Assembly: GCA_902530455.1 (NCBI GenBank)
Contig: CACAAD010000004.1
Location: forward strand, 1 to 38,562
Source: an uncultured Pelagibacteraceae bacterium
Lineage (GTDB): Bacteria > Pseudomonadota > Alphaproteobacteria > Pelagibacterales > Pelagibacteraceae
DNA length: 38,562 nucleotides
Reading direction: 5' to 3'
A program made the position numbers and the translations under genes. How positions within the stretch are numbered: position 1 is the first letter of the stretch; every line of letters starts with the position of its first letter. Shown piece by piece: positions 13,091 through 25,727 of the stretch. The notes below the pieces were generated by a model. The model saw nothing but the letters and a program-made list of their open reading frames with translations. It ran no database searches and had not been told where the DNA came from.

Positions 13091-14494
13091 TTAAAAATGA
13101 ATTGGTCTTTTATCAACAGCTAATGCAGCCTCTTTAATGGCTTCTGTGTGAGTCGGATGCGCATGGCAAGTCCTTGCTATGTCTTCAGCGCTCGCACCAA
13201 ATTCCATAGCTAAAGCCATTTCAGCTATCATATCTCCACAATGAGGACCTATGATATGAACGCCTAAAACTCTATCAGATTTACCGTCAGCTAAAATTTT
13301 CACAAAACCCTCTGTGTCATTATTAACTTTAGCTCTTGAATTTGCTAAAAAAGGAAACTTACCGATTTTGTATGTTATTCCATCTTTTTTAAGTTGCTCT
13401 TCTGATCTACCGACATATGCTACCTCTGGAGAAGTATAAATTACTCCAGGTATTACGTTATAATTTACATGTCCTGATTGACCAGCCAATAACTCTGCCA
13501 CTGCTATTCCCTCCTCTTCAGCTTTATGAGCTAACATGGGGCCTTCAATAACATCACCAATTGCATAGATATTTTTGACATCTGTTTGAAATTTTTTGTT
13601 TACTTTAATTCTACCTTTGTCATCCTTTTTAATACCAATTTTACTCAAATTAAGTCCCTCTGTGTAAGGTTTTCTTCCTACAGCAATCAAAGTTTTATCA
13701 GCTGAAATTATTTCTTTGCTATTTTTTTCATTACTTTGATATTCAATTTTTACTTCATTGCCAAGATCTTTAATTGATAAAACTTTAGAATTTAATTTAA
13801 ATTTTATTCCTTGTTTTGTTAATATTTTTTGAAACTCATTTGAAACTTCTCTATCCATTCCTGGCGTTATAAAAGGTAAATTTTCAATAACAGTAACTTC
13901 TGATCCCAGTCGTTTCCAAACAGAGCCCATTTCTAAACCAATATAACCGCCTCCAATAACTACTAAAGATTTAGGAACTGAACTTAAAGAAAGCGCCGCA
14001 GTGGAAGAGATAATATTTTTTTCATCTATTTTTACTCCAGGTAATGAAGAAGCATAAGAACCAGTGGCTATAACAATATTTTTTGTATTATACGAAGTTT
14101 TTTTTCCTTGTTCGTAAACTACAACACTTGTCGGTGAAAATATAACTCCTTTTCCTTTTAAATAACTAACTTTGTTTTTTTTAAATAAGAACTCTACGCC
14201 CTTAGTTAAAACCTGAACAGATTTATTTTTATTATTCATCATTTTTTCAACATTTAATTTTACGTCTGAAACTTCTATACCTTGATTAAAAAAATTTTTT
14301 TTAGCTTTATGGAAATTTTCTGAAAGATTTAGTAAACTTTTTGAAGGTATGCATCCTATGTTAAGACAAGTTCCTCCTAATGTGCCTCTACTCTCAACAC
14401 AAGCAGTTTTTAAACCTAGTTGCGCAGCCCGAATAGCGCACACGTATCCACCTGGGCCTCCACCTATTATAATAAGATCAAAATTATCACTCAT
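13091..14494 (-). CDS. lpdA: Dihydrolipoyl dehydrogenase
   Basis: GGGPGGYVCAIRAAQLG, GGTCLNIGCIPSK redox-active disulfide, HAHPTHTEAIKEAAL. Confidence 0.98.
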   Translation of the reverse strand: MSDNFDLIIIGGGPGGYVCAIRAAQLGLKTACVESRGTLGGTCLNIGCIPSKSLLNLSENFHKAKKNFFNQGIEVSDVKLNVEKMMNNKNKSVQVLTKGVEFLFKKNKVSYLKGKGVIFSPTSVVVYEQGKKTSYNTKNIVIATGSYASSLPGVKIDEKNIISSTAALSLSSVPKSLVVIGGGYIGLEMGSVWKRLGSEVTVIENLPFITPGMDREVSNEFQKILTKQGIKFKLNSKVLSIKDLGNEVKIEYQSNEKNSKEIISADKTLIAVGRKPYTEGLNLSKIGIKKDDKGRIKVNKKFQTDVKNIYAIGDVIEGPMLAHKAEEEGIAVAELLAGQSGHVNYNVIPGVIYTSPEVAYVGRSEEQLKKDGITYKIGKFPFLANSRAKVNNDTEGFVKILADGKSDRVLGVHIIGPHCGDMIAEMALAMEFGASAEDIARTCHAHPTHTEAIKEAALAVDKRPIHF

Positions 14495-14497
14495 AAA

Positions 14498-15847
14498 TCA
14501 AAGATTTAAAAATAATCTCTTTGGTTGTTCTAAAGAGTCCTTGACTATTTTTAAAAATGAAACTGCTTCCTTTCCATCAATTATTCTATGATCATATGAT
14601 AACGCCAAATACATTATTGGCTTAATCTTTACCTCTCCATCTTCTACAATTGGTCTCTCAATTATATTGTGCATTCCTAGCACTGCTGACTGCGGAGGAT
14701 TTAAAATTGGAGTTGATAACATAGATCCGTAAATGCCTCCATTGGTAATAGTAAAGGTGCCTCCTTGAAGATCTTCAATAGTAATTTTTCCATCTCTCGC
14801 CTTATGACCAAGTATACCAATATTCTTTTCAATATCAGCAAAAGACAGCTCATCTGAATTTCTGATAACTGGAACTACTAAACCTTTATCAGTGCCCACA
14901 GCTATACTAATATTGTAATAGTTTTTATAAACAATTTCATCACCTTGTATTTCTGCGTTTATAGCAGGATAATTCTTTAAACCAATTATGCAGGCTTTAA
15001 CAAAAAAAGACATAAATCCTAATTTGACAGAATACTTTTTTTGAAATTCTTCTTTATAATTATTTTTCATTTGAATTATTTCATACATATTAACCTCATT
15101 GAACGTTGTAAGCATTGCGGCATTTTCTTGTGCTTCTTTTAATCTTTTAGCAATAGTAAGTCTTAGTCTCGTCATCTTGATCCTTTCTTCTGGACCGTGA
15201 GCTTTCCTTCTCTCTGATGGACTAGGTTTGACACCCATTAGACTCATCACATCTTCCTTTAAAACTAAACCATTTTTACCACTTCCTTTAATTGAATGAA
15301 TATCAATTTTTTTTTCTAATACTATTTTTCTTGCAGCAGGAGAGACTCTTGGTTCAATATTTTCTATTTCATTATTTTCATTATGTGTCTCCTCTAATAC
15401 AAGTGGTTCTTCCTCTAAGATGAGTGGTTCCTCATCAAAAATTTTTTGATTAGTTTCTTGGTCAATTGCTAGTGACTCAACTTGTTTTTTTTTCTCAATT
15501 TTAGTCCTTTTAGTTTGTTTTAAAGTTTTTTCTATTTTATCTTTTTCTGATTTGGGAGGAGAATATTTTTTTTCACTTAAATTACTTTCAGAACTTGTTA
15601 AGGAAGATTTTAATTTACTAATTGATCCAAGCAAAGCACCAACGTTTACTGTTTCGCCCTCTTTGGCAGAAATGCTGTCTAGTACACCGTTTGATGGAGA
15701 GGGGACTTCTACATTTACTTTATCTGTTTCTAATTCAACAATAGGCTCATCAGAATAAACTTTATCTCCTTCGTTCTTTAACCATTTTGCCACTGTAGCC
15801 TCAGTAACAGATTCTCCAAGAGTAGGTACAACGATTTTTTCAGACAT
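14498..15847 (-). CDS. sucB: 2-oxoglutarate dehydrogenase E2 (dihydrolipoyllysine succinyltransferase)
   Basis: Lipoyl site [16 protein letters not shown]3-binding VSPAARKI, catalytic [18 protein letters not shown]. Confidence 0.98.
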   Translation of the reverse strand: MSEKIVVPTLGESVTEATVAKWLKNEGDKVYSDEPIVELETDKVNVEVPSPSNGVLDSISAKEGETVNVGALLGSISKLKSSLTSSESNLSEKKYSPPKSEKDKIEKTLKQTKRTKIEKKKQVESLAIDQETNQKIFDEEPLILEEEPLVLEETHNENNEIENIEPRVSPAARKIVLEKKIDIHSIKGSGKNGLVLKEDVMSLMGVKPSPSERRKAHGPEERIKMTRLRLTIAKRLKEAQENAAMLTTFNEVNMYEIIQMKNNYKEEFQKKYSVKLGFMSFFVKACIIGLKNYPAINAEIQGDEIVYKNYYNISIAVGTDKGLVVPVIRNSDELSFADIEKNIGILGHKARDGKITIEDLQGGTFTITNGGIYGSMLSTPILNPPQSAVLGMHNIIERPIVEDGEVKIKPIMYLALSYDHRIIDGKEAVSFLKIVKDSLEQPKRLFLNL

Positions 15848-18735
15848 TAATTAAGTTTCCCAACCACCTTTTCTAATATTTTTTTTTGTTCTGCAAGGTG
15901 TTTATTATAATTTCCAGTCGCAGTTGTGGATGAGGCATTTCTTCCAATATATTTAACTGTACTGTTTTTAAATTCGATTATCTCAAGAGTCCTATCTATA
16001 TAATTTCTCACAGTATTCCAGGCACCCATATTCTTAGGTTCCTCTTGGCACCAAATAAAATCAGCATTTTCATATCTTTTCAAAATTTTCGCTAATGTTT
16101 TTGCTGGAAAGGGATATAGTTGCTCTATTCTTACAATTGTAATTCTATCATTTTTTGACTTTTCTCTCGCTTCTAATAAATCAAAATAAACTTTACCAGA
16201 ACACATTGCAACTCTTTCAATTTTTTTATCTTTTACTAACTCTATAACTTTAGAATTTTTAATATAGGCATGATCTTCAAGAACTCTATGAAAACTATTT
16301 TTTTTGGTAAAATCTTCAATAGATGAAACACATCTCTTATTTCTTAACAAAGATTTAGGTGTCATTACTATTAAGGGTTTTCTAAATGCTCTATGCATTT
16401 GCCTTCTTAGAGCATGAAAATAATTAGCAGGAGTAGTACAATTAACTACCTGTATGTTTTCTCCAGCACACATCTGTAAAAATCTTTCTAATCTTGCTGA
16501 TGAATGTTCTGGACCTTGACCTTCATATCCGTGTGGTAACAATAAAACTAATCCACTTGCTCTTCCCCATTTAGATTCTCCTGAAGTTATAAATTGATCA
16601 ATTATTACTTGTGCTCCATTAGCAAAATCTCCAAATTGAGCTTCCCATAAAACCAATGTTTCAGGTTCTGAAAGGGAGTAGCCAAACTCAAAACCTAAAA
16701 CCGCCAACTCAGATAATAAACTGTCTATAACTTCAAATTTTTTTTGTTTTTTCGTCAGATTATTTAAGGGAATATATCTTTCATGACTTTCTTGATTTCT
16801 CAAAACAGAATGTCGTTGGCTAAAAGTACCTCTGGCTGAGTCTTGGCCAGATAATCTTACAGAAAACCCGTCAATTAACAAAGTAGCAAACGCCAAAGAC
16901 TCTGCTGTTGACCAGTCTATAGGAGCATTCTCGGTAAACATTTTATGCTTTTGCTCTAATATTTTTTTTAAAGTTTTGTGAATACTAAAATTTTTTGGGA
17001 CTCCGGCAAGTTTTTTACCGACTGAAACTAATATTTTTTTATCTACACCACTAACACCTCTTTTATCTTTTCCTAAACCTGGTTTGAACCTAGACCAAAC
17101 TCCATCGAACCATTTAAGTTCAGATTTGTAGTTTTTTGAGTCGTTAAACTGTATTTCTAGAAATTGTTTAAAATCTTGTTTTTTCTTCTCTATTTGGTTT
17201 TCGTCTAACAGACCATCGGAAGCTATTTTTTTGGTATAAATACTTAGTGTTGTAGGATGAGATCTAATCTTTTTATACATTATCGGCTGAGTAAATGAAG
17301 GCTCGTCACCCTCATTATGACCAAATCTTCTGTAACAAACCATATCAATTACAACATCTCGATTAAACTTTTGCCTATATTCAGTAGCAATCTTAGCGCA
17401 ATGCACGACCGCTTCAGGGTCATCTCCATTGACATGGAATATTGGAGCTTGTGATAATTTTGCAACGTCCGATGGATAAGGAGACGATCTCGCATATCTA
17501 GGAGCAGTGGTAAAACCAATTTGATTATTTACAATTACATGAATAGTTCCTCCAATATTATGTCCAGGTAAACCTGACATTGCAAAACATTCAGCAACCA
17601 CCCCTTGACCAGCAAATGCTGCGTCACCATGAATTAGAACAGGCACAACTGACTTTCTACTTGGATCTTTATGAAAAAATTGTTTTGCTCTTACTTGTCC
17701 CAAAACTACCGGATTAACTGCTTCTAAATGAGAAGGGTTATCAGTCAAACTTATATGCACAATATTTCCATCAAATTCTCTGTTGGAAGAGGCCCCTAAG
17801 TGATACTTTACGTCTCCCTCAAAATCCTCTTTCGCTGAGATACCTTTTCCAAAAAATTCACTAAAAATTGCTTGATAAGATTTACCCATTACGTTAGCCA
17901 GAACATTTAACCTCCCTCTATGGGGCATACCTATTTTAATTTCTTTAACTCCTAAGTTTCCACCTCTTTTAATAATTTGCTCCAAAGCAGGTATTAAAGA
18001 CTCGCCACCATCTAATCCGAATCTTTTTGTTCCTACAAATTTGACTTGTAAATACTTTTCAAAACCCTCGGCTTCGATAATTTTGTTGAGTATAGCTTTT
18101 TTCCCATTGTCTGTAAAAGTAATAGCTTTTTCTGGCCCTTCTATTCTATTACGAACCCAGGCTTTCTCTTCCGGGTCACTCATATGCATGAATTCATAAC
18201 CTATTGTAGAACAGTAAGTTTTTTTCAGAATCTTTAAGATTTCATTTAAATTGCCATATTGTAGACCAAGAACTCCGTCTAAAAAAATTTTTCGATTATA
18301 ATCTTGTTTATTAAATCCATAAGTCTCTGGTTTTAGTTCTTGATGTTCCTCTTTAATTTGAAGGTCTAATGGGTCTAAATTAGCGATTAAATGTCCCCTA
18401 ATTCTATAAGCTCTAATCAACATAATAGCTCTTACTGAGTCTGTTGAAGCTTGCTTGACAGATGATAGCTCATTAACTGACTCTTCGGTTTTAATTTTTG
18501 TCTTTTGAAAATTATCTAATCGTTTTATCTTTTTAGGGTTCCAGCTAGGTCCTTTAATATTTTCTAAAATGTTTTTTGAGTCCTCATTTAATCCATCGAA
18601 AAATTCAATCCAGTCATTGGTTAATAATTTAGGATTTTGTATGTATAAAGCATAGTTCTCCTCGATGAAATCACTGTTTAATCCGGATAAAAATGAAGTT
18701 TTTTTATATGTTTGGTTGTTCTTATCAGCTGACAT
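15847..18735 (-). CDS. sucA: 2-oxoglutarate dehydrogenase E1
   Basis: [62 protein letters not shown]. Confidence 0.99.
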   Translation of the reverse strand: MSADKNNQTYKKTSFLSGLNSDFIEENYALYIQNPKLLTNDWIEFFDGLNEDSKNILENIKGPSWNPKKIKRLDNFQKTKIKTEESVNELSSVKQASTDSVRAIMLIRAYRIRGHLIANLDPLDLQIKEEHQELKPETYGFNKQDYNRKIFLDGVLGLQYGNLNEILKILKKTYCSTIGYEFMHMSDPEEKAWVRNRIEGPEKAITFTDNGKKAILNKIIEAEGFEKYLQVKFVGTKRFGLDGGESLIPALEQIIKRGGNLGVKEIKIGMPHRGRLNVLANVMGKSYQAIFSEFFGKGISAKEDFEGDVKYHLGASSNREFDGNIVHISLTDNPSHLEAVNPVVLGQVRAKQFFHKDPSRKSVVPVLIHGDAAFAGQGVVAECFAMSGLPGHNIGGTIHVIVNNQIGFTTAPRYARSSPYPSDVAKLSQAPIFHVNGDDPEAVVHCAKIATEYRQKFNRDVVIDMVCYRRFGHNEGDEPSFTQPIMYKKIRSHPTTLSIYTKKIASDGLLDENQIEKKKQDFKQFLEIQFNDSKNYKSELKWFDGVWSRFKPGLGKDKRGVSGVDKKILVSVGKKLAGVPKNFSIHKTLKKILEQKHKMFTENAPIDWSTAESLAFATLLIDGFSVRLSGQDSARGTFSQRHSVLRNQESHERYIPLNNLTKKQKKFEVIDSLLSELAVLGFEFGYSLSEPETLVLWEAQFGDFANGAQVIIDQFITSGESKWGRASGLVLLLPHGYEGQGPEHSSARLERFLQMCAGENIQVVNCTTPANYFHALRRQMHRAFRKPLIVMTPKSLLRNKRCVSSIEDFTKKNSFHRVLEDHAYIKNSKVIELVKDKKIERVAMCSGKVYFDLLEAREKSKNDRITIVRIEQLYPFPAKTLAKILKRYENADFIWCQEEPKNMGAWNTVRNYIDRTLEIIEFKNSTVKYIGRNASSTTATGNYNKHLAEQKKILEKVVGKLN

Positions 18736-18767
18736 TTATAATTAATAATAACACATATTCACTAAAA

Positions 18768-19643
18768 TCAAGCCTTTAGTTTTTCAAAAAGTGTTTTGCC
18801 TATGTCTGCTGGAGATTTAGAAATAGTTATACCTGCAGATTTCATTGTTTCAATCTTATCTTGAGCACCACCTTTGCCGCCAGATATAATTGCTCCAGCG
18901 TGACCCATTCTTCTTCCAGGGGGGGCGGTCAAACCAGCTACAAAACCAACCATAGGTTTTTTAATTTTAGATTTTTTGACAAACTCTGAGGCTTCCTCCT
19001 CAGCAGTGCCACCTATTTCACCAATCATTACGATTGACTTGGTTAAATCATCATTTAGGAATAATTCTAAGCAATCTATAAAATTGGTACCATTAATTGG
19101 ATCTCCGCCTATACCTATACATGTAGACTGTCCAAGACCGTTGGAAGTTGTTTGTGCTACAGCTTCATATGTTAAGGTTCCAGATCGGGAAACAATTCCT
19201 ACAGATCCAATTTTATGAATATTTCCTGGCATTATACCGATTTTACATTCATTAGGAGTAATTATTCCAGGGCAATTAGGACCTATTAATCTACTTTTAC
19301 TTTTTTTTAATATGTTTTTTACATTTACCATATCTATTACTGGTATCCCCTCAGTAATACAGACAATTAATTCAATTCCAGCATTGATAGCTTCGATAAT
19401 AGCCGATGCAGCAAACTTTGGTGGAACGTATATCATAGTTGCAGTTGCTTTAGTTTTATCCTTTGCCTCTTGAACTGTATCAAAAACTGGCAGTCCAAGA
19501 TGTTTTTGACCACCTTTCTTGGGTGTGACTCCACCTACTAATTGTGTTCCATATTTAAGTGCCTGCTCTGAATGAAAAGTTCCATGAGAACCTGTAAAAC
19601 CTTGGCAAATTACTCTGGTATTTTTATTAACTAAAATTGACAT
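18768..19643 (-). CDS. sucD: Succinyl-CoA synthetase subunit alpha
   Basis: [54 protein letters not shown]. Confidence 0.99.
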   Translation of the reverse strand: MSILVNKNTRVICQGFTGSHGTFHSEQALKYGTQLVGGVTPKKGGQKHLGLPVFDTVQEAKDKTKATATMIYVPPKFAASAIIEAINAGIELIVCITEGIPVIDMVNVKNILKKSKSRLIGPNCPGIITPNECKIGIMPGNIHKIGSVGIVSRSGTLTYEAVAQTTSNGLGQSTCIGIGGDPINGTNFIDCLELFLNDDLTKSIVMIGEIGGTAEEEASEFVKKSKIKKPMVGFVAGLTAPPGRRMGHAGAIISGGKGGAQDKIETMKSAGITISKSPADIGKTLFEKLKA

Positions 19644-20804
19644 TTATTTTATTGCATTCACTATTTTCTTAGCTGCATCATTTAAATCTAGCGCAGACAA
19701 TATTTTGAGACCAGACGAGTCTAAAATCTTTTTCCCTTCTTCATAATTTGTGCCAGCCAATCTAACTACTAGAGGCACATTTAATTTTGTCTCCTTAGCC
19801 GCTTCTACAACACCTTCTGCAAGCACATCGCACCTCATAATACCTCCAAAAATATTTATTAAGATACCTTTAACATTTTTATCAGATAAAATTAGTTTAA
19901 ATGCAGCCGAAACTTTTTCTTTCGATGCTCCACCTCCAACATCTAAAAAATTTGCTGGTGCTTCACCATACAACTTAATAATGTCCATTGTTGCCATTGC
20001 TAAACCTGCACCATTCACCATACATCCTATACTTCCATCAAGTTTTATGTAAGCTAAATCGTGTTTGCTTGCCTCTATTTCTTTTGGGTCTTCCTCATTT
20101 AAATCTCTTAATTTAAGAATTTCTGGTCTTCTAAATAGTGCATTATCATCAAAATTAATTTTTGCATCTAGACAAATTATCTTCCCAGACTTTGTTACAA
20201 TAAGGGGATTAATTTCAATCAAATTAGCATCTTTTTCTATAAGTGTTTTGTATAATGATTTAATTAAGTTAAAAGCCTCTGTAACTTGACTTTTATTTAA
20301 TTCAAATGGCTCAATTATTTTTTCAATATCTATTGATTTTATCTCCTTAGATAACTCAACCTTAGTTGTAATAATTTTTTCTGGATTTTTTGAAGCCACT
20401 TCCTCTATATCCATTCCTCCCTCTTTACTGCTTATAAAAGCAATTTTAGAAGTTTGTCTATCTATTAAACATGATAGATAATATTCATTTGTTATTTCAG
20501 AAGCTTCTTCAATATAAAGTCTTTTGACTTCTTTGCCTTTGGAACCTGTTTGTGGTGTAACTAATTTTTTTCCTAATAGAACTTTTGCTTCTTTTTTTAA
20601 TTCGTCAATATTTTTTACTAATTTCACACCACCTGCCTTACCTCTGCCTCCAGCATGAATTTGTGCTTTTAAAACAAATTTATTTGATTTTAACTCTTTT
20701 ATTTTTTCATCAATTTCACTTAAGCTGTAAATTACAACACCTTTGGAAACAGGAGCTCCAAATTCTTTTAGCAATTCTTTGGCTTGGTGTTCATGAATAT
20801 TCAT
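19644..20804 (-). CDS. sucC: Succinyl-CoA synthetase subunit beta; the track gives a TTG start at 20810, the ATG at 20804 is more likely
   Basis: [42 protein letters not shown]. The residue at 20810 is encoded by TTG, and [12 protein letters not shown] matches the usual SucC N-terminus. Confidence 0.97.
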   Translation of the reverse strand: MNIHEHQAKELLKEFGAPVSKGVVIYSLSEIDEKIKELKSNKFVLKAQIHAGGRGKAGGVKLVKNIDELKKEAKVLLGKKLVTPQTGSKGKEVKRLYIEEASEITNEYYLSCLIDRQTSKIAFISSKEGGMDIEEVASKNPEKIITTKVELSKEIKSIDIEKIIEPFELNKSQVTEAFNLIKSLYKTLIEKDANLIEINPLIVTKSGKIICLDAKINFDDNALFRRPEILKLRDLNEEDPKEIEASKHDLAYIKLDGSIGCMVNGAGLAMATMDIIKLYGEAPANFLDVGGGASKEKVSAAFKLILSDKNVKGILINIFGGIMRCDVLAEGVVEAAKETKLNVPLVVRLAGTNYEEGKKILDSSGLKILSALDLNDAAKKIVNAIK

Positions 20805-20847
20805 TGGCAAAACTTAAATTTTAAAGTACTTTTATATTTTAATCATT

Positions 20848-22479
20848 ATGAAAGCAATCAACTTTTTTAAGAAAAAAATTTTCTTTTTTATATTTTTTAT
20901 TTATTTTTTTATAGGGATATCAATAGTCGAGGATTATGGCATTTCTATTGACGAAGAATTTCAAAGATTTTCTGGTTTTTATTGGTTGTGCTATGTTTTA
21001 GAATTTTTACCTTTTGACAATGTAAGAATTGATGCTCTTAATAAACTTAATAATATACAGGGTTTAACCTTACCAAATCCAAAAGATTTTCCCTTTTATG
21101 GAGTAGTTTTTGATTTACCTTTAGCATTTTTAGAGACAATACTTAAAATTGAAAGTTCAAAAAGCTACTTTTTATTGAGGCACCAAGCTACTTTTATAAT
21201 TTTTTTTATAAGTGCAATCTATTTTTACTTAATTCTCAAATTGAGATTTAAAAACGAAGTTGTAATTTTTTTTGGACTATTGCTATATGTGAGCTCTCCA
21301 AGAATATTTGGTGATAGTTTTTATAATAATAAAGACTTAATATTTCTATCATTAGTCACGGTTTCTCTTTATTATTTTTTTGAAACAATCAATAATTTAA
21401 CTAATAAAAATATAATTTTTTTTTCTTTTTTTGCAGCTCTTACAAGCGCTTTAAGAATATTAGGTTTATTTTTACCTATAACTTTTTTAATTTTTTTAAT
21501 ACTACAAAAAAATTCTTACAAACAAAAGATTTTCATCTCATCCTTGCTCTTAATCTTGTTTCTATTGTTTCTTATTTTGTTATGGCCGTATTTATGGAGC
21601 AGTCCGTTTAATAATTTTTTTTACAGTTTCAACATTTTTTCTAAATATATTATTCAGATTCAAATGTTATTTAATGGAGATTATATCTATTCAAATCGTT
21701 TACCTATGAGTTATCTACCAGTCTGGATTTTAATCACTACGCCACTTATTACATTATTACTTTTCATATATGGTTATTTTTACTCGTTAAAAAGATTATG
21801 CTTTAGGATTTTACGAGTAAAAGACGATGTCCCTTTTAATGACTTTTGGAGAGGCAAAAATGAAAAAAACGATTTAATTGTTTTTTTTATTTTCAATTCA
21901 ATCTTTTTTTATATTATTTTATCTTCTACAGTTTTGTATACTGGTTGGAGGCATTTATACTTTCTACATTCTTTTATAATCTACTTAGGATGTGTCGGAC
22001 TAAGCTTGATAAATATTAACTTTAAAAATACAAAAATTATTTTTATTTCAATAGGTATTTTAATTTTATTTACCTTTTATGAGATAATAAAATATCACCC
22101 TTTTCAAAGTTTGTATTTTAATCAATTAGTTCAAAAAACGAAGAAGAAGGACTTTGAAATAGATTATTGGGGATTGGCTGGCAAAAAATTTTTAAAAGAA
22201 ATATTGGCTTTAGAGGGCTCAAGCAAAAGAATTAACATTGGTGTGGCCTCGTATATACCCCTGGAAAGAAGTATTAAACTTTTAAATGATAATGAGAAAA
22301 AATTAATAAATATAGTAGGTCAAGAATATGAAAAAGCAAAATACATATTTAACAATAATTTATCTGAAGTTAATAAATTAAAAAATAAAAAATATTTAAT
22401 ACCAAGTAATTTTAAAAAAATAAGTGATTATTCAATTAATGAGTTTATGGTTTATGAAATATACAAAAAAATTAATTGA
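20848..22479 (+). CDS. Multi-pass membrane protein, probable GT-C superfamily (family 39/83-like) glycosyltransferase
   Basis: Many predicted TM segments; acidic motif after TM1 (GISIDEEFQRFSGFYW) typical of GT-C enzymes; lies with FkbM and a second GT-C-like gene. Confidence 0.6.
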   Translation: MKAINFFKKKIFFFIFFIYFFIGISIVEDYGISIDEEFQRFSGFYWLCYVLEFLPFDNVRIDALNKLNNIQGLTLPNPKDFPFYGVVFDLPLAFLETILKIESSKSYFLLRHQATFIIFFISAIYFYLILKLRFKNEVVIFFGLLLYVSSPRIFGDSFYNNKDLIFLSLVTVSLYYFFETINNLTNKNIIFFSFFAALTSALRILGLFLPITFLIFLILQKNSYKQKIFISSLLLILFLLFLILLWPYLWSSPFNNFFYSFNIFSKYIIQIQMLFNGDYIYSNRLPMSYLPVWILITTPLITLLLFIYGYFYSLKRLCFRILRVKDDVPFNDFWRGKNEKNDLIVFFIFNSIFFYIILSSTVLYTGWRHLYFLHSFIIYLGCVGLSLININFKNTKIIFISIGILILFTFYEIIKYHPFQSLYFNQLVQKTKKKDFEIDYWGLAGKKFLKEILALEGSSKRINIGVASYIPLERSIKLLNDNEKKLINIVGQEYEKAKYIFNNNLSEVNKLKNKKYLIPSNFKKISDYSINEFMVYEIYKKIN

Positions 22480-23188
22480 TAGATTTATTTACATACAATC
22501 TATCTTCCCAAGTAGTAAATGGAAACTTAAACTTTTGAACAAGTTCAAATTTATTAGAAATTAAAAATTGATGTAAAAATTCAGGATTATAGGAAATATA
22601 AATTTCATCGATATGGAATTCGACTAGAATACGCTTTACTTTACTTATCTTTTCTTTCAACCCTTGAAGTACCTCTAACTCGTGTCCCTCAGTATCAATT
22701 TTAAGAAAATCAATACTCTCCATATTTTCTTTTTCTAAAATTGAAAATAGAGTTGTCGTCTGAATACTTTTTGTATCAATTATCATTCCTTTGGATGTAG
22801 TTCCAAATAACTTAGCTTTTAATTTTAAATAACTATTATCTGGATCTAAGCTGGACAAAGATGATGTTAGGTTATGTTTATTAAAATTAAATTTGGCTAA
22901 CTTATTTTCGTTGGATAATGCTTCATTAAACAAATAAATATCTTTGTTGCCACTGTATTTTTTTTTTAAAAAATTAAATATTTTTTCCTGTGGTTCAAAC
23001 ATTAATATTTTTTTTGGTTTGAAATTATTTATGATTAAATCTGTATAGGTTCCTTTATAAGCCCCAACATCAACAAAATTATTTAAATTGGATACTTCTT
23101 TCTTTAAAGTTTTGATAATTCTTCTTTGATGAAAGAATTTATCTAAATAATCGAAAAAAATTATAGCTAGCTTTTCTAATATTTTCAT
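22472..23188 (-). CDS. FkbM family methyltransferase
   Basis: FVDVGAYKGTYTDLI (SAM-binding), MFEPQEKIF, SIDFLKIDTEGHELEVLQGLKE (FkbM signature). Confidence 0.9.
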   Translation of the reverse strand: MKILEKLAIIFFDYLDKFFHQRRIIKTLKKEVSNLNNFVDVGAYKGTYTDLIINNFKPKKILMFEPQEKIFNFLKKKYSGNKDIYLFNEALSNENKLAKFNFNKHNLTSSLSSLDPDNSYLKLKAKLFGTTSKGMIIDTKSIQTTTLFSILEKENMESIDFLKIDTEGHELEVLQGLKEKISKVKRILVEFHIDEIYISYNPEFLHQFLISNKFELVQKFKFPFTTWEDRLYVNKSIN

Positions 23189-24735
23189 CTAAATTCATCA
23201 CAGTCTTTTTTGATTTCATATCTAAAGGTTATTTCACCAAGTTTTGTTTTTTTAAAACAACTTGAATTAAAAGTTAATGTTAGTAAATCTTCTAGTCCAT
23301 TACCAACTACAATTATTTTGTTTATTTGATTTAATTTTAATTTTTTTACAAAAAAACTTTTATAATTGTAATAATACTTTGTGTCTTTCAAAGGATAACT
23401 CACTGTAGGATGATACCATTGGTTAGGGGAATAATCATTAATGTTCAAAACTACTGGAATAAACAAATAATCAGTGATTATAGAAAACTTTCCTTTTTCA
23501 TCTTTTAAAAGATCAATAGATTCTAAAATTATTTCAATTTCTTTATTTGGATCCTCACTGAACGTTTTTGTAATCCATTTTAAACCATTTAGCTTAGCAT
23601 GTATTGTGTTTGCGTCTACAGCTTTTTCTAAATTAACTTTCTCTAATCTGTGAAATTTTCTTTGCTCATTATATCTTAAGTGGTATTTTGCGACGGCAAA
23701 TAAACAAAGAGCAATAAACAAATATAAGAAAATATTTTTTGTATATTTATTTAAATTATAAGTATGGATAAAGGCAGTTAATAATGGAATTAAAAAAAAT
23801 ATATAGTTTTCGTTCATAGTAAGTAATTGATGAAATATCATTAAGACAGTAAAGCAATTTACAGATAATAAAATTATAAATTCCTCTTTTGTTTTGTTTT
23901 TGTAATAAATTACATTTAGGTAAATAGAGTATATGAATGGAATTATTATATATTTAAATTCATGTATAATTCCAAAAAAATCGGGTTTTAAATTTGATAA
24001 CCTATAATCACCTATCGATCCTGCAAAATAAATATATTGAATTAGAAAATCAGATATTGGAATTTTAGTTAAATAAAAAAAAAATATTAAAATAAATAAA
24101 GATAAGAAAGAGCCATAAGTTACAGAAAGTAAAAACCCTTTAATATTATTTGTATTTAAAAGATATATAAAGCCCAATAATGCGATTGCAAATACTCCGT
24201 ATGTAGTAGGAGTTTGTTTACATAAAAATCCAATAATTAATAATGACGGAATGAAAAAAAAATATTTTTCATTTTTCTTTTTTACTCCAAAAATAAATAG
24301 ACAAAATACTGATAAAACAAAAATTGTTGCATGATGATCTACAAATGGAACCCCAGCACTAGGGTACATTAGTAAAGAAAACATTAAAGTGTAAATTAAA
24401 TTATAAATTTTATGTAAACCTAAAGTCTTGAATAATGTAAAAATTAAAACGGCAATTAAGGAATTCGTTAATGATGAATGTATAATATAGCTTGTCCAGT
24501 TCACATCAAAAATTTTAAAAAAAAATGCATTTAAGTAGTCCATTAAAGGACCAGTTACCAGCCAATAGTCTTTAAAAGGTGTTAAACCGTTTAAGACTTT
24601 AAAACCTCCATTAAATAAAACAAAGGAGTCCATTGGCTCAACTCCAAAACTTGAATAGTAAAAGTTTACTAAAAAAGAAAAAGTGAATATTATTATATAT
24701 AAACTTAAGTAATTAAATTTATTAGTATTTTGCAT
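23185..24735 (-). CDS. Multi-pass membrane protein, probable GT-C-like glycosyltransferase
   Basis: N-terminal TM then acidic loop FGVEPMDSFVLFNGGFKVLNGLTPFKDYWLVTGPLMDYLNAFFFK, many TM helices; 4-nt overlap with fkbM. Confidence 0.6.
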   Translation of the reverse strand: MQNTNKFNYLSLYIIIFTFSFLVNFYYSSFGVEPMDSFVLFNGGFKVLNGLTPFKDYWLVTGPLMDYLNAFFFKIFDVNWTSYIIHSSLTNSLIAVLIFTLFKTLGLHKIYNLIYTLMFSLLMYPSAGVPFVDHHATIFVLSVFCLFIFGVKKKNEKYFFFIPSLLIIGFLCKQTPTTYGVFAIALLGFIYLLNTNNIKGFLLSVTYGSFLSLFILIFFFYLTKIPISDFLIQYIYFAGSIGDYRLSNLKPDFFGIIHEFKYIIIPFIYSIYLNVIYYKNKTKEEFIILLSVNCFTVLMIFHQLLTMNENYIFFLIPLLTAFIHTYNLNKYTKNIFLYLFIALCLFAVAKYHLRYNEQRKFHRLEKVNLEKAVDANTIHAKLNGLKWITKTFSEDPNKEIEIILESIDLLKDEKGKFSIITDYLFIPVVLNINDYSPNQWYHPTVSYPLKDTKYYYNYKSFFVKKLKLNQINKIIVVGNGLEDLLTLTFNSSCFKKTKLGEITFRYEIKKDCDEFR

Positions 24736-24768
24736 TTATAAATTGTTTCTTAAATATATAAGATATTT

Positions 24769-25725
24769 TTACAGAGATGTGTCAATTTTTTTGCCTGCAT
24801 TAAATAAATCTTGCACAGCTTTTATTGATTTATCGAATTGTTCTTTCTCTTCAGATGATAGTTTAATTTCAATAACTTTTTCGACACCATTTTTACCAAT
24901 GATAACTGGAACACCTGCATAAATATCTTTTACACCATATTCTCCATTTAAATACGCTGCGCATGGCAGCTCTTTTTTCAAGTCTTTAATATAACTTTCT
25001 GCCATCTCAACTCCTGCAGCAGCAGGAGCATAAAAAGCAGACCCTTTCTCAAGATACTTTACTATCTCCGCTCCTCCTTTTTTGGTTCTCTCAACAATCT
25101 TATTTAGATCCTCTTGAGTTATTTTTCCATTTTTGACTAAATTTGAGATTAATTCACCATTAACTTTGGTATGATTTAACATTGCTACCATTGTATCGCC
25201 ATGACCCCCTAAAACAAAAGATTTTATTTTATTTACATTTAAATTTAATTTTTCTGATAAAAAATAAATAAATCTAGATGAGTCTAATATTCCTGCCATT
25301 CCAACTACTTTGTTTTTTGGTAAACCAGAATATTTTTGTAATGCCATTACGATCACATCTAAAGGATTTGTAATACATATGACAAAGGCATTCGGTGATG
25401 TATCTTTTATACCTTGAGCTACTTGTTTTATAATTTTAAGGTTTATTCCAAGTAAATCATCTCTAGACATTCCTGGTTTTCTTGGTACACCAGCTGTTAT
25501 TATTATAACGTCAGAATTTTCAGTATCTTTGTAGTCACTTGTTCCTTTTAAGCTCACGTCAAATCCTTCCACTGGAGAAGATTGGGCAATATCTAGTGCC
25601 TTACCTTTAGCTATTCCTTCAGCAACGTCAAAAAGAACTATATTTGCCAGTCCTTTTAGAGCTATAAGATGAGCTAGTGTTCCGCCTATTTGACCAGCTC
25701 CTATTAAAGTAATTTTTTTTTTCAT
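24769..25725 (-). CDS. mdh: Malate dehydrogenase
   Basis: [55 protein letters not shown]. Confidence 0.98.
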   Translation of the reverse strand: MKKKITLIGAGQIGGTLAHLIALKGLANIVLFDVAEGIAKGKALDIAQSSPVEGFDVSLKGTSDYKDTENSDVIIITAGVPRKPGMSRDDLLGINLKIIKQVAQGIKDTSPNAFVICITNPLDVIVMALQKYSGLPKNKVVGMAGILDSSRFIYFLSEKLNLNVNKIKSFVLGGHGDTMVAMLNHTKVNGELISNLVKNGKITQEDLNKIVERTKKGGAEIVKYLEKGSAFYAPAAAGVEMAESYIKDLKKELPCAAYLNGEYGVKDIYAGVPVIIGKNGVEKVIEIKLSSEEKEQFDKSIKAVQDLFNAGKKIDTSL

Positions 25726-25727
25726 TT

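Noticed and set aside
20805-20810. TTG start for sucC at 20810
   Set aside because: The ATG at 20804 gives the conventional [12 protein letters not shown] start; the upstream TTG appears to come from maximal ORF extension.
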